Below, piece after piece: positions 1 through 5,735 of a DNA stretch of 9,373 bases. Every line of letters begins with the position of its first letter. The stretch's first letter is position 1. Origin of the DNA: Ruminococcaceae bacterium UBA1865. Its GTDB lineage: Bacteria; Bacillota; Clostridia; Oscillospirales; Acutalibacteraceae. The stretch is taken from the NCBI GenBank assembly GCA_002338255.1, contig DDHX01000050.1, positions 19,611 to 28,983 on the forward strand, read 5' to 3'. Under the pieces are notes generated by a model, which ran no database searches, was not told the DNA's origin, and worked only from the letters and a program-made list of their open reading frames with translations. The translations under genes were made by a program, and so were the position numbers.

Positions 1-1834
1 TGAGGATAAACTTCTTTCACATAAGTCTATTTTATCTGCCATTTCCCATGCGAAGGACAGCATGATCCGACCTGAAGAATATATGCAGCAGGCTGGCAGT
101 GACAACCGCCTTGGCCTTATCGCTCAAGCTTACAAGCTTTATCAGGCAAGGCTTAAAGACGCCGACGCCATGGATTTTGATGACTTAATCTGCCAGGCAG
201 TCTGTCTGCTTCAGCAAAATGAGGATGTACTTGCGTATTATCAGAATAAATTCAAATATGTTATGGTCGATGAATATCAAGATACCAACCACGCGCAATA
301 TATGTTTGTTAAATTGCTTGCCCAGAAAAGCAAAAACCTTTGTGTTGTGGGTGATGACGACCAGAGCATATACAAATTTCGCGGTGCAACGATTGAGAAT
401 ATCATGAGCTTTGAAAGCACCTTTCCAAATGCCAAAGTGATTCGTCTTGAGCAGAATTATCGTTCCACTAAAAATATCTTAAACGCTGCAAACGCGGTTA
501 TTGAACATAACACGGAGCGTAAGGGAAAAACTCTGTGGACTGATAATCAAGACGGCGAAAAAATCGGCGTACACACTGCTTTCAGCGAGCAGGACGAAGC
601 AAATTATATTGCGAAAAAAATATTGGAGGGCGTTTCTACCGGTCATAAATTCCTTGATTACGCCATCCTGTACCGTATGAACTCCCAATCTAATATTCTT
701 GAAAAAGTATTCGTCAAGTCGGGTATCCCTTATCGTATTATTGGCGGACTGCGCTTCTATGAGCGAAAAGAAATCAAGGATATGATTGCGTATTTAAGTG
801 TCATTAACAATCCGTATGATGAAATCAGACTGCGCCGCATCATCAATCAACCTAAGCGCTCGATTGGGGATAAAACGATTGCACAGGCCACAGAGATTGC
901 TGCGGCGGTTGGGGAGAGCGTGTTTGAAGTTATTAAACATGCTGACGAGTATGAGCCGCTAAAGCGCACCTCTCCTAAACTTTTGCTGTTTGCAGAAATT
1001 ATTCAGGGGCTGATTGACGCTGCAAATAATGAAAATACAAGCCTCAATGAACTTTATCATTTAATACTTGACAAAACAGATTATATCGGGAGTTTGCAGG
1101 CATCTGAAAATGATGATGCGCAGGACCGTATCGACAATATCAACGAGCTTGCTTCCAACCTTATTAAATATGAAGAAGATAATGGTGAAGAAGCCAGCCT
1201 GTCCGGCTTCCTCGAAGAAGTATCTCTCATGACCGATATTGATAATTTTGACGAAGCCTCCGACAGCGTGGTAATGATGACCATGCACTCTGCCAAAGGC
1301 TTAGAGTTTCCGGTTGTATTTCTTCCGGGTTTTGAAGAGGGTATATTCCCCGGCATGCAGGCAATTTATGACCCTGTTGCAATTGAAGAGGAACGCCGCC
1401 TTGCGTATGTTGCAATTACAAGAGCCAAGGAAGAACTTTGTGTCGTCAATGCGGAAAGCCGCATGATTTTCGGCAGTACTTCCCGCAATAAGGCGTCCCG
1501 CTTTATTGAAGAGATACCGCAAGATTTGATTCTTCGCAGCCGTTCAAGAGAGTGGAAGAAGCCAAAGCCGGGCACTTGCCTTCCGACTTCCGCATTTGAG
1601 GCAAGGGTGGTTACTACGGAGTCAGCCCGCAATTTTGGCCCCGCCGGTGTGACTCAAAGTGAGCCTCCGATTGACCAATTAAAAGCGGGCGATAGCGTCG
1701 TTCATAAGACTTTCGGTAAGGGAATGGTTATTTCTGCAGTTCCTATGGGAAACGACACACTTCTTGAAATTGCTTTTGAAGAATCCGGTACCAAAAAATT
1801 AATGGCCAATTTTGCACGTTTGCAAAAAGCATAA
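1..1834 (+). CDS. pcrA: PcrA/UvrD-type ATP-dependent DNA helicase, 3' part
   Basis: Superfamily 1A 3'-5' DNA helicase used in repair and replication-fork maintenance. The frame is already open at base 2, so the gene starts upstream; the ATG at 62 is internal because in-frame residues before it (ISHAKDSMIRPEEY) fit the family. About 610 residues are visible. Motifs appear in order: DFDDLI; Walker B motif II VDEYQDTN (266-289); motif III VVGDDDQSIYKFRGA (344-388); motif IV LEQNYRST; motif V TMHSAKGLEFPVVFLPG (near 1280-1330); motif VI EEERRLAYVAITRAKEE (near 1388-1438). The N-terminal Walker A/Q-motif segment is outside the window. The end (GDSVVHKTFGKGMV onward) is the C-terminal Tudor-like domain of PcrA that contacts RNA polymerase in Bacillus and separates PcrA from Rep. 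A hairpin terminator follows the TAA. Confidence 0.95.
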   Translation, partial: EDKLLSHKSILSAISHAKDSMIRPEEYMQQAGSDNRLGLIAQAYKLYQARLKDADAMDFDDLICQAVCLLQQNEDVLAYYQNKFKYVMVDEYQDTNHAQYMFVKLLAQKSKNLCVVGDDDQSIYKFRGATIENIMSFESTFPNAKVIRLEQNYRSTKNILNAANAVIEHNTERKGKTLWTDNQDGEKIGVHTAFSEQDEANYIAKKILEGVSTGHKFLDYAILYRMNSQSNILEKVFVKSGIPYRIIGGLRFYERKEIKDMIAYLSVINNPYDEIRLRRIINQPKRSIGDKTIAQATEIAAAVGESVFEVIKHADEYEPLKRTSPKLLLFAEIIQGLIDAANNENTSLNELYHLILDKTDYIGSLQASENDDAQDRIDNINELASNLIKYEEDNGEEASLSGFLEEVSLMTDIDNFDEASDSVVMMTMHSAKGLEFPVVFLPGFEEGIFPGMQAIYDPVAIEEERRLAYVAITRAKEELCVVNAESRMIFGSTSRNKASRFIEEIPQDLILRSRSREWKKPKPGTCLPTSAFEARVVTTESARNFGPAGVTQSEPPIDQLKAGDSVVHKTFGKGMVISAVPMGNDTLLEIAFEESGTKKLMANFARLQKA

Positions 1835-1851
1835 ATTAGAATACACGAATA

Positions 1852-1887
1852 ATAAAGCCCGCCGAATTTTTTTCAGGCGGGCTTTAT
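1852..1887. terminator. bidirectional hairpin terminator between convergent genes
   Basis: A perfect 12-bp stem (ATAAAGCCCGCC, 1852-1863, with GGCGGGCTTTAT, 1876-1887) encloses a 12-nt loop containing seven T. It starts 18 bases after the helicase stop and ends 6 bases before the leftward gene's stop. The A/T ends of the stem give a short U-rich tail in both directions. It most likely ends transcription from both sides. Confidence 0.8.
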
Positions 1888-1893
1888 CTGTGA

Positions 1894-2625
1894 TCATTTG
1901 GTCTTGTGGTGATGGTCGTTGCAGCTGCAATCAATGACCTTCGGCGGGAAAAACTCGTCGGTAGGAAAGTCTATGCGGCGGAACATTTCACATGGATCGT
2001 CTGATGTAGTGACACATTCTTTTTCAGGAACACAAAAATCATAAGCCGGTATCAACATTTGTACATTTCTAACGATTTGAACAATTGTGAAAATTCCGAT
2101 TGTCACATAAACAGTGCGGTTGGTTACGAAATCCAGCTGGCCACCAAATTGATTGCAAATGCAATCAGGGATTCGGCAGCAGGAATCATTGCAATGGGGT
2201 GGGCAGTCACAGATTCTGGCGGAAAGACTGATTGGCTCCGCAACCTGACAGGTTGCCTTTGGCAGAACATCGCCAAAAGAACCCTGGCTGTCTACGTCGT
2301 CCTGCGTCATATCGGAACTAAACATCTTTACGTTTCCTTCGCTGCCGTACAAAACAACCCTTTTATTGAATATGGATACGCCGTTTACAATAACGGAGCC
2401 GGGTGACATCGGACAAAATACGTCCAGACACACATTGAAGAAAAAGGTCATATCAACCGAATAAAAGCCCTTGTTAAATGGTACCGCCTCCAGATCGAGA
2501 AAAACAGTAATCACTTCCACACTTCTCAGCCTGACATTGGTTGCATGCTCGATCAGCTCGTGCTTATCCGGCGTAAAATAAACTCTTAAGTCTTCAAGGC
2601 AATCTTTATCGCAAGAGTAGCCATG
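1894..2625 (-). CDS. Cysteine-rich conserved clostridial protein, 3' part of a gene split by the element
   Basis: The open frame encodes 243 residues starting directly after the recombinase stop codon (TAA, 2628-2626), in the same frame, beginning HGYSCDKDCLEDLRVYFTPD. A GTG at 2520-2518 could serve as a start but has no visible Shine-Dalgarno and would discard clearly protein-like sequence (DLRVYFTPDKHELIEHATN). The protein has conserved-looking blocks (PFNKGFYSVDMTFFF, KRVVLYGSEGNVKMFSSD), a cysteine cluster (ICDCPPHCNDSCCRIPDCIC) and the tail AYDFCVPEKECV...DDPCEMFRRIDFPTDEFFPP. From memory this matches a widespread clostridial conserved hypothetical family whose N-terminal half contains a DSCxDKDCLEDL-like segment; I cannot confirm this without a search. 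Cysteine richness suggests a spore-coat type role, which is inference. The promoter, RBS and N-terminus are missing here and would lie at the far end of the element. Confidence 0.75.
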   Translation of the reverse strand, partial: HGYSCDKDCLEDLRVYFTPDKHELIEHATNVRLRSVEVITVFLDLEAVPFNKGFYSVDMTFFFNVCLDVFCPMSPGSVIVNGVSIFNKRVVLYGSEGNVKMFSSDMTQDDVDSQGSFGDVLPKATCQVAEPISLSARICDCPPHCNDSCCRIPDCICNQFGGQLDFVTNRTVYVTIGIFTIVQIVRNVQMLIPAYDFCVPEKECVTTSDDPCEMFRRIDFPTDEFFPPKVIDCSCNDHHHKTK

Positions 2626-2640
2626 TTATAAGTACATAGG
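2595..2640. other. Putative attachment-site junction (element/host boundary)
   Basis: Leftward codons pass from the recombinase C-terminus (LKPMYL, stop) into the cysteine-rich gene (CAT GGC TAC TCT TGC GAT AAA GAT TGC). The crossover must lie between the recombinase stop and the first clearly family-like codons, roughly 2595-2640. An imperfect dyad ATGT-TATAAGT-ACAT (2623-2637) sits at the edge, where serine integrases often bind half-sites. The exact core cannot be fixed without the other end of the element. Confidence 0.5.
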
Positions 2641-4125
2641 CTTCAAGTACAAATCAAGAGTAAATTCATTAGGTTTGGCGCCCTTTTCTTTACTATAGAT
2701 GATTTGCTTAACTACCGATTTTAGCAGCATGTTTCGCTTCTGAGGCGAGGCGGAGTCGTACGAAGTTAGAACGTCTTTAATTGCTTTGCTCATTTTTACA
2801 TAGTCAATTTGAAGCGGGACAGTAATATGATTTTTAGTATCATTCAGTTTTGATATTTTATCATTTAAGACTGTTTGTCTCGCGAGGAAAGTATCAATGT
2901 TATAAATGCCTTGTTCCAATAGATCGTGCAATTTGTCAATTTGGGAATCGACTATTTTGCGTTCAGATTCAATGGCGTTTAGTATTTCAATATTTTTATC
3001 GACAGTGGGGATAGGTGTGTTCTCTTGCTCAAACGGAAGCTGTTCAAGGCTGTTCTTTAATTCATCCAGCACTGCGAGCTCAACGATTGGTAGGGAAGAG
3101 GATACCATGCAACGAGGCTGTTGACAAAGCAGATATGCCCCACCCCTCCGGATTACCTGACGCTGCATTAATGCGCCGCAATGAGCACAATAGACTAATC
3201 CGGATAGAGGGTTCTCCACGATGCCCGTATTTGCGGGCGGATGATAACGGCCGGTTGATATTTTTTGCGCCTGTTCAAATAATTTGCTATCGATGATCGG
3301 AGGATGCAAACCGTCAACCACGGTCCATTTATCCTTCGGATTATAGATTGTGATGTGTTTTTGATTTCCTTTTGTTCCTTTGCGAATATGTGTTTTTTGA
3401 TTCCAAACGATTTTTCCAATATAGGTTGGGCTACGCAAGATTTTCATGATGGAGGTTCGTCCAAATACATTCGCCCGATGAGGTTTCGCACCCATGGAAC
3501 TGATAGCGCTTGCAATGTTCTGGCAGCCCATGCCTTTATTGACGTACATATCAAACATCATACGCACAAAACGTGCTTCATCTTCATTAATGGCAAGTGT
3601 GGGCCGTTTGTCAACTGTAACTTTAGTATATCCATATGGAGCATTGGCGATGTAGCCGCCGTCTTCAATTGTTTTCTTAATGCCTCGCTGCATGCGACGC
3701 TTAATTGTCTTCAGCTCCTGGCGCGCCATAAAGGTCTCAAATTCGGAATATGTTTCGTCTATTTCATTATTAAGATCGTAAATTTTGCGCGGTGTGATGA
3801 TCTTAGTATCTGATCCCTTCAGTGTTTCTAAAATTATGCCTTGGTCACTCATTGCACCACGGCCAAGACGGTCAATATCCATGCAGAGTACGGCATCAAA
3901 GTCTCCGTTTTCAACGTCAGCGAGCAGCTGAAGCATTTTAGGACGGGCGTAAAGTGATTCACCGGAAACTACTTCTTCGTATATTCCTGATACTACAATA
4001 TCGTTTTTAACTGCAAATTCCAATAGTGTTTCTTTGTGCCTTTTTAGAGTTTCATCTACTGTATCATTCAGTTCCTCTGCCCGGCTTTTACGCAAATACA
4101 TGGCAACGTTCACTTTGTCACCCAC
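2626..4125 (-). CDS. Large serine recombinase (site-specific integrase/excisionase)
   Basis: This 499-residue protein has the length and domain order of large serine recombinases such as SpoIVCA (skin element) and phage integrases. It has an N-terminal resolvase domain (about 5-150) with YLRKSR carrying the likely nucleophile Ser14 and DIDRLGR (83-89) with the active-site arginines; a recombinase domain (about 160-300) including NAPYGY and SPTYIGKIVWN; a zinc ribbon Cys313-x2-Cys316...Cys334-x4-Cys339; then a probable coiled coil (about 375-430) that in this family controls integration versus excision. The start is GTG at 4125-4123 with no convincing Shine-Dalgarno; a GTG four codons later follows GGGTGA and may be the true start. 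It lies at the element edge and its stop is in frame with the interrupted host gene. The directionality factor is not identifiable. Confidence 0.93.
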   Translation of the reverse strand: MGDKVNVAMYLRKSRAEELNDTVDETLKRHKETLLEFAVKNDIVVSGIYEEVVSGESLYARPKMLQLLADVENGDFDAVLCMDIDRLGRGAMSDQGIILETLKGSDTKIITPRKIYDLNNEIDETYSEFETFMARQELKTIKRRMQRGIKKTIEDGGYIANAPYGYTKVTVDKRPTLAINEDEARFVRMMFDMYVNKGMGCQNIASAISSMGAKPHRANVFGRTSIMKILRSPTYIGKIVWNQKTHIRKGTKGNQKHITIYNPKDKWTVVDGLHPPIIDSKLFEQAQKISTGRYHPPANTGIVENPLSGLVYCAHCGALMQRQVIRRGGAYLLCQQPRCMVSSSLPIVELAVLDELKNSLEQLPFEQENTPIPTVDKNIEILNAIESERKIVDSQIDKLHDLLEQGIYNIDTFLARQTVLNDKISKLNDTKNHITVPLQIDYVKMSKAIKDVLTSYDSASPQKRNMLLKSVVKQIIYSKEKGAKPNEFTLDLYLKPMYL

Positions 4126-4328
4126 TTTCAGTTTAAAGAATTATCCCCACGCAGGTTAAGGCGTGGGGTTTATAATTTCTTGATAATAAACGGCAATGCT
4201 AATCTGACGGCACAATTGTAACTGTTTGGTGCGCCACTTATGTCCGCAATTCTGACATACTGCAGAGGAATTCCCAGTTAAAATTTTCCAGCTCCGGCCG
4301 TTCACTATTTACAGCAGTGGGCGGCTTT
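4126..4328. other. Intergenic stretch with hairpins and a weak zinc-ribbon-like ORF
   Basis: About 200 bases lie between the recombinase and the next leftward gene. They hold a GC-rich hairpin (4145-4168), the first copy of a repeated terminator hairpin (4297-4329), and a leftward 49-codon open frame (GTG 4305 to TAA 4156) containing CQNCGHKW, which looks like half a zinc ribbon. That ORF has no Shine-Dalgarno and its start lies in the terminator repeat, so it is more likely decayed sequence than a gene. No recombinase promoter is obvious. Confidence 0.35.
4145..4168. terminator. GC-rich hairpin upstream of the recombinase
   Basis: A perfect 8-bp stem, CCCCACGC (4145-4152) with GCGTGGGG (4161-4168), has an 8-nt loop. 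Rightward it is followed by TTTATAATTT, leftward by ATAATTCTTT. It could end leftward transcription before the recombinase or act as an attenuator; the U-tracts are weak. It also resembles the end hairpins of IS605/TnpB-type elements, but no transposase is present. Confidence 0.35.
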
Positions 4329-4329
4329 T
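4296..4329 (+). repeat. Terminator-hairpin direct repeat, copy 1
   Basis: GGCCGTTCACTATT followed by TACAGCAGTGGGCGGCTTTT matches positions 5039-5072 at 31 of 34 bases. It folds into a 10-bp stem with two G-U pairs (4297-4306 with 4316-4325) and a T-run at 4326-4329, so it reads as a rightward intrinsic terminator. The T-run touches the stop codon of the leftward gene at 4329. Confidence 0.75.
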
Positions 4330-4949
4330 CACTTTATGATTTTAAGAAGATTAGTATTACCTTGTTTCTGTTTTGATAATTTGCCTTCTTTAACCAAAGT
4401 GTCAATGGTTCTAATGACCAGTGACTTATCGTCAGCAGAAAAAAGAGAATATATCTTTTTTTGAAGGTAGCTACCGTCAGAAGCAATTAATTTCAAAATT
4501 TGTTTTTCAATAGTTTTACAATACCTTATGTACTCTACGTCTTCCTGCTCCTGCTCTTTCATTTTCTTATATTCTTCGTTCATAAAATCATTGTATTCGT
4601 TTATAAGATTTTCTTTATCAATCACGAAGTTTTCTTGATAATAAAGAGCTCCTCCGCCTCCTTTAGATTCGCAAAATTCTTTAATCTTATCATATTTCTC
4701 AATTGCTTTTTTATATGCCGCGACCTGCTGATCTGCGGTAAAATAAGCTTCAGGCAGGGTGTTGCAAACGCTATCACTAAATTTTTCTAAAGTATTCCAA
4801 TATCTATCCTCAAAGTCGAAAATAGAACTTTTGTCTGTAGAAGTTTCTTCCTTTGATAACAAAGATTGGACGATGTCGGATAATTCAGTGTTTGGCGGGG
4901 GAGAGGATTTGTCTTTGAGCGAATCTCGAAAAAAGGAAAAAAAACTCAT
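4329..4949 (-). CDS. Unknown AT-rich protein with probable C-terminal winged helix
   Basis: I do not recognise this 206-residue protein. The start ATG at 4949-4947 has a good leftward Shine-Dalgarno (GAGGG, 7 bases upstream). No signal peptide or membrane segment is evident. Residues about 1-45 are low-complexity and polar; about 60-150 are charged and helix-rich (KEFCESKGGGGALYY, EYKKMKEQEQED) with coiled-coil character; about 148-206 (IEKQILKLIASDG...IDTLVKEGKLSKQ...LLKIIK) has the helix-turn-helix plus beta-wing pattern of a winged-helix DNA-binding domain, which is inference. It is visibly more AT-rich than its neighbours and is bracketed by two copies of one terminator hairpin, as expected for a separately acquired 'moron' cargo gene expressed in the integrated state. 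A defence or superinfection-exclusion role is possible but unsupported. Confidence 0.7.
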   Translation of the reverse strand: MSFFSFFRDSLKDKSSPPPNTELSDIVQSLLSKEETSTDKSSIFDFEDRYWNTLEKFSDSVCNTLPEAYFTADQQVAAYKKAIEKYDKIKEFCESKGGGGALYYQENFVIDKENLINEYNDFMNEEYKKMKEQEQEDVEYIRYCKTIEKQILKLIASDGSYLQKKIYSLFSADDKSLVIRTIDTLVKEGKLSKQKQGNTNLLKIIK

Positions 4950-4971
4950 ATTATACCCTCAAAATTATTTA

Positions 4972-5002
4972 TTGACATAATCTTCCAATATTATATAATA
5001 TT
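4972..5002 (+). promoter_or_regulatory. Strong rightward sigma-A promoter with AT palindrome
   Basis: Consensus -35 TTGACA (4972-4977), a 16-bp spacer and consensus -10 TATAAT (4994-4999). The -10 lies in a perfect 16-bp palindrome, AATATTATATAATATT (4987-5002), which also places a TATAAT on the opposite strand and may serve the divergent leftward gene starting at 4949. Transcription would begin near 5006 and meet a terminator about 65 bases later. Confidence 0.65.
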
Positions 5003-5038
5003 CTTGAGGAACATACGTTGAATGTTCTCTTTTTCACT

Positions 5039-5072
5039 GGCCGTTCACTATTCGCAGTAGTGGGCGGCTTTT
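5039..5072 (+). repeat. Terminator-hairpin direct repeat, copy 2
   Basis: This is the second copy of the 34-bp element at 4296-4329, with three differences (the variable bases lie in the loop and next to it). The two copies are 743 bases apart in the same orientation and flank the AT-rich leftward gene. Confidence 0.75.
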
Positions 5073-5073
5073 T
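5040..5073 (+). terminator. Rightward intrinsic terminator
   Basis: An 11-bp stem (GCCGTTCACTA, 5040-5050, with TAGTGGGCGGC, 5058-5068, including two G-U pairs), a 7-nt loop and five T at 5069-5073 followed by ATTT. It would end transcripts from the promoter at 4972-4999 and insulate the promoter just downstream. Confidence 0.75.
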
Positions 5074-5094
5074 ATTTGTATTTAAACATATCTG

Positions 5095-5123
5095 TTGCAA
5101 TTTGGTAAAAGATGTTATATTAT
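5095..5123 (+). promoter_or_regulatory. Rightward promoter of the LexA-box transcript
   Basis: TTGCAA (5095-5100), a 17-bp spacer and TATTAT (5118-5123) give one mismatch to consensus in each box. The predicted transcript start near 5130 lies just before the LexA box at 5138-5151 and about 65 bases before the small ORF at 5195. Confidence 0.6.
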
Positions 5124-5137
5124 TAAAATATCGCTAC

Positions 5138-5151
5138 CGAACGCGCGTTCG
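5138..5151. promoter_or_regulatory. LexA (SOS) operator box
   Basis: CGAACGCGCGTTCG is a perfect 14-bp palindrome that fits the Gram-positive LexA/DinR consensus (CGAACRNRYGTTYG). It sits at about +8 to +21 of the promoter at 5095-5123, where bound LexA would block transcription. Host LexA would therefore repress this promoter until RecA-promoted LexA self-cleavage during DNA damage. Confidence 0.75.
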
Positions 5152-5194
5152 ATTATAGTTAACGGAAAATGCGGATAAATATGAAGGTGAACGA

Positions 5195-5350
5195 ATGGAT
5201 GATGTGAAGACAGACTTCACATTGGAAACACAAATGGGGTTGGAGTTCATTGTTTTCTGTCTTGAGCAGATAGATAAAGATCAATCAGTTCAGACAATTT
5301 GGCACGATTGGCAGGAGAAAGCCGCTCAATTTGGGCAAGCAGGTCAGTAG
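5195..5350 (+). CDS. Small SOS-controlled protein, candidate antirepressor or excision factor
   Basis: A 51-residue ORF (MDDVKTDFTLETQMGLEFIV..., ending QFGQAGQ) starts at ATG 5195 with Shine-Dalgarno AAGGTGA 4 bases upstream. Promoter, LexA box, RBS and start are correctly ordered, which is the main support. The last 104 bases lie antisense to the 3' end of the repressor gene. The peptide is acidic with one short hydrophobic patch (MGLEFIVFCL), not long enough for a clear membrane span, and I recognise no family. By analogy with LexA-controlled antirepressors such as Tum of phage 186, it may inactivate the neighbouring repressor; it could equally be a recombination directionality factor or an SOS cell-division inhibitor. 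Chance openness of the antisense half cannot be excluded. Confidence 0.5.
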   Translation: MDDVKTDFTLETQMGLEFIVFCLEQIDKDQSVQTIWHDWQEKAAQFGQAGQ

Positions 5351-5582
5351 CTTCTTTTGAATAGCTCTTTGCTTCGGCAAAGGGCTTATTTTTTTGCCCG
5401 TTTCCTAAAATGTAATCTATTGAAACGTCAAAGAAATTTGATAATTTTGAAAGTGAAAGATTATCAATTTTTACTTTATCGTTTTCCCAATAAGAATACG
5501 TATTTTGGTTGATGCCTATAATCTGTGCAAGCTCAGCTTGCGTAAGTCTTTTAGAATTTCTTAATACTTTTAAATTGTTCAT
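5247..5582 (-). CDS. CI-like XRE-family repressor
   Basis: This 111-residue protein has an N-terminal Cro/CI helix-turn-helix (about 4-60: LRNSKRLTQAELAQIIGINQNTYSYWENDK...LSKLSNFFDVSIDYILG) and a C-terminal helical segment (about 78-107, LLAQIERLSPANRAKLSELIDLYL) likely for dimerisation. The ATG at 5582-5580 has a good Shine-Dalgarno (AGGTGA, 4 bases upstream). It is divergent from the Cro-like gene across an operator array and is the likely master repressor of the element. It lacks the Ala-Gly cleavage site and peptidase domain of LexA-like CI proteins, and no ImmA-type metalloprotease gene is adjacent, so induction must work another way. Its 3' end is overlapped by the SOS-controlled small ORF on the other strand. 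Confidence 0.88.
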   Translation of the reverse strand: MNNLKVLRNSKRLTQAELAQIIGINQNTYSYWENDKVKIDNLSLSKLSNFFDVSIDYILGNGQKNKPFAEAKSYSKEATDLLAQIERLSPANRAKLSELIDLYLSAQDRKQ

Positions 5583-5600
5583 AAAATCACCTACAACAAC

Positions 5601-5629
5601 ATTATATCAATTTGATTGATATAGCAATA
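5601..5629 (-). promoter_or_regulatory. Probable leftward repressor promoter
   Basis: The leftward strand has TATAAT at 5606-5601, 18 bases before the repressor start. The best -35 candidates (TATTGC at 17-bp spacing, TTGCTA at 15-bp) are weak, as is common for maintenance promoters. An operator dyad covers the spacer, suggesting autoregulation. Confidence 0.45.
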
Positions 5630-5735
5630 GCAACGATTTATTTTTGATAAAATATTGATAATCCATTGACTTATCAACTATAACGATATATAACTATCAA
5701 CACAGACGATAATATATCATTGGTAGTGATATATT
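5604..5735. promoter_or_regulatory. Operator array between repressor and Cro-like gene
   Basis: Six exact TATCAA/TTGATA hexamers start at 5605, 5616, 5644, 5655, 5672 and 5695. The pair at 5605/5616 makes a perfect 8-bp inverted repeat with 3-nt spacing (ATATCAAT...ATTGATAT, 5604-5622). TTGATAA (5655-5661) and TTATCAA (5671-5677) flank the rightward -35. A further perfect 9-bp inverted repeat, AATATATCA...TGATATATT (5711-5735), runs into the Cro-like start codon. These are the expected binding sites for the CI-like and Cro-like proteins. Confidence 0.65.
5666..5694 (+). promoter_or_regulatory. Rightward early (PR-like) promoter
   Basis: TTGACT (5666-5671), a 17-bp spacer and TATAAC (5689-5694) lie upstream of the Cro-like gene and drive the early operon. 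Operator hexamers overlap or flank both boxes, so the CI-like repressor should silence it. Confidence 0.6.

Larger units (their letters stand above)
5006..5073 (+). ncRNA. Candidate short terminated RNA (about 68 nt)
   Basis: The consensus promoter at 4972-4999 and the intrinsic terminator at 5040-5073 would define a short RNA. Its 5' part can fold through GAACAT (5009-5014) and ATGTTC (5022-5027). It also contains GAGGA (5006-5010) seven bases before a TTG (5018) opening a 46-codon hydrophobic frame (MNVLFFTGRSLFAVVGGFLF...) that crosses the terminator and the next promoter. The product may therefore be an RNA, a leader or a small toxin-like peptide; the terminator favours RNA. A near LexA box, GGAACATACGTTGA (5008-5021), overlaps the transcript start. 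Confidence 0.4.

Noticed and set aside
2059..2406. Rightward 115-codon ORF
   Set aside because: Lies opposite the well-supported cysteine-rich gene, with no RBS and no family resemblance.
3304..3813. Rightward 169-codon ORF
   Set aside because: Shadow on the opposite strand of the serine recombinase, whose motifs are unambiguous.
5018..5158. Rightward hydrophobic 46-codon ORF (TTG start, GAGGA upstream) resembling a small toxin
   Set aside because: It crosses an intrinsic terminator, the next promoter and the LexA box. Kept only as an alternative reading of the short RNA.
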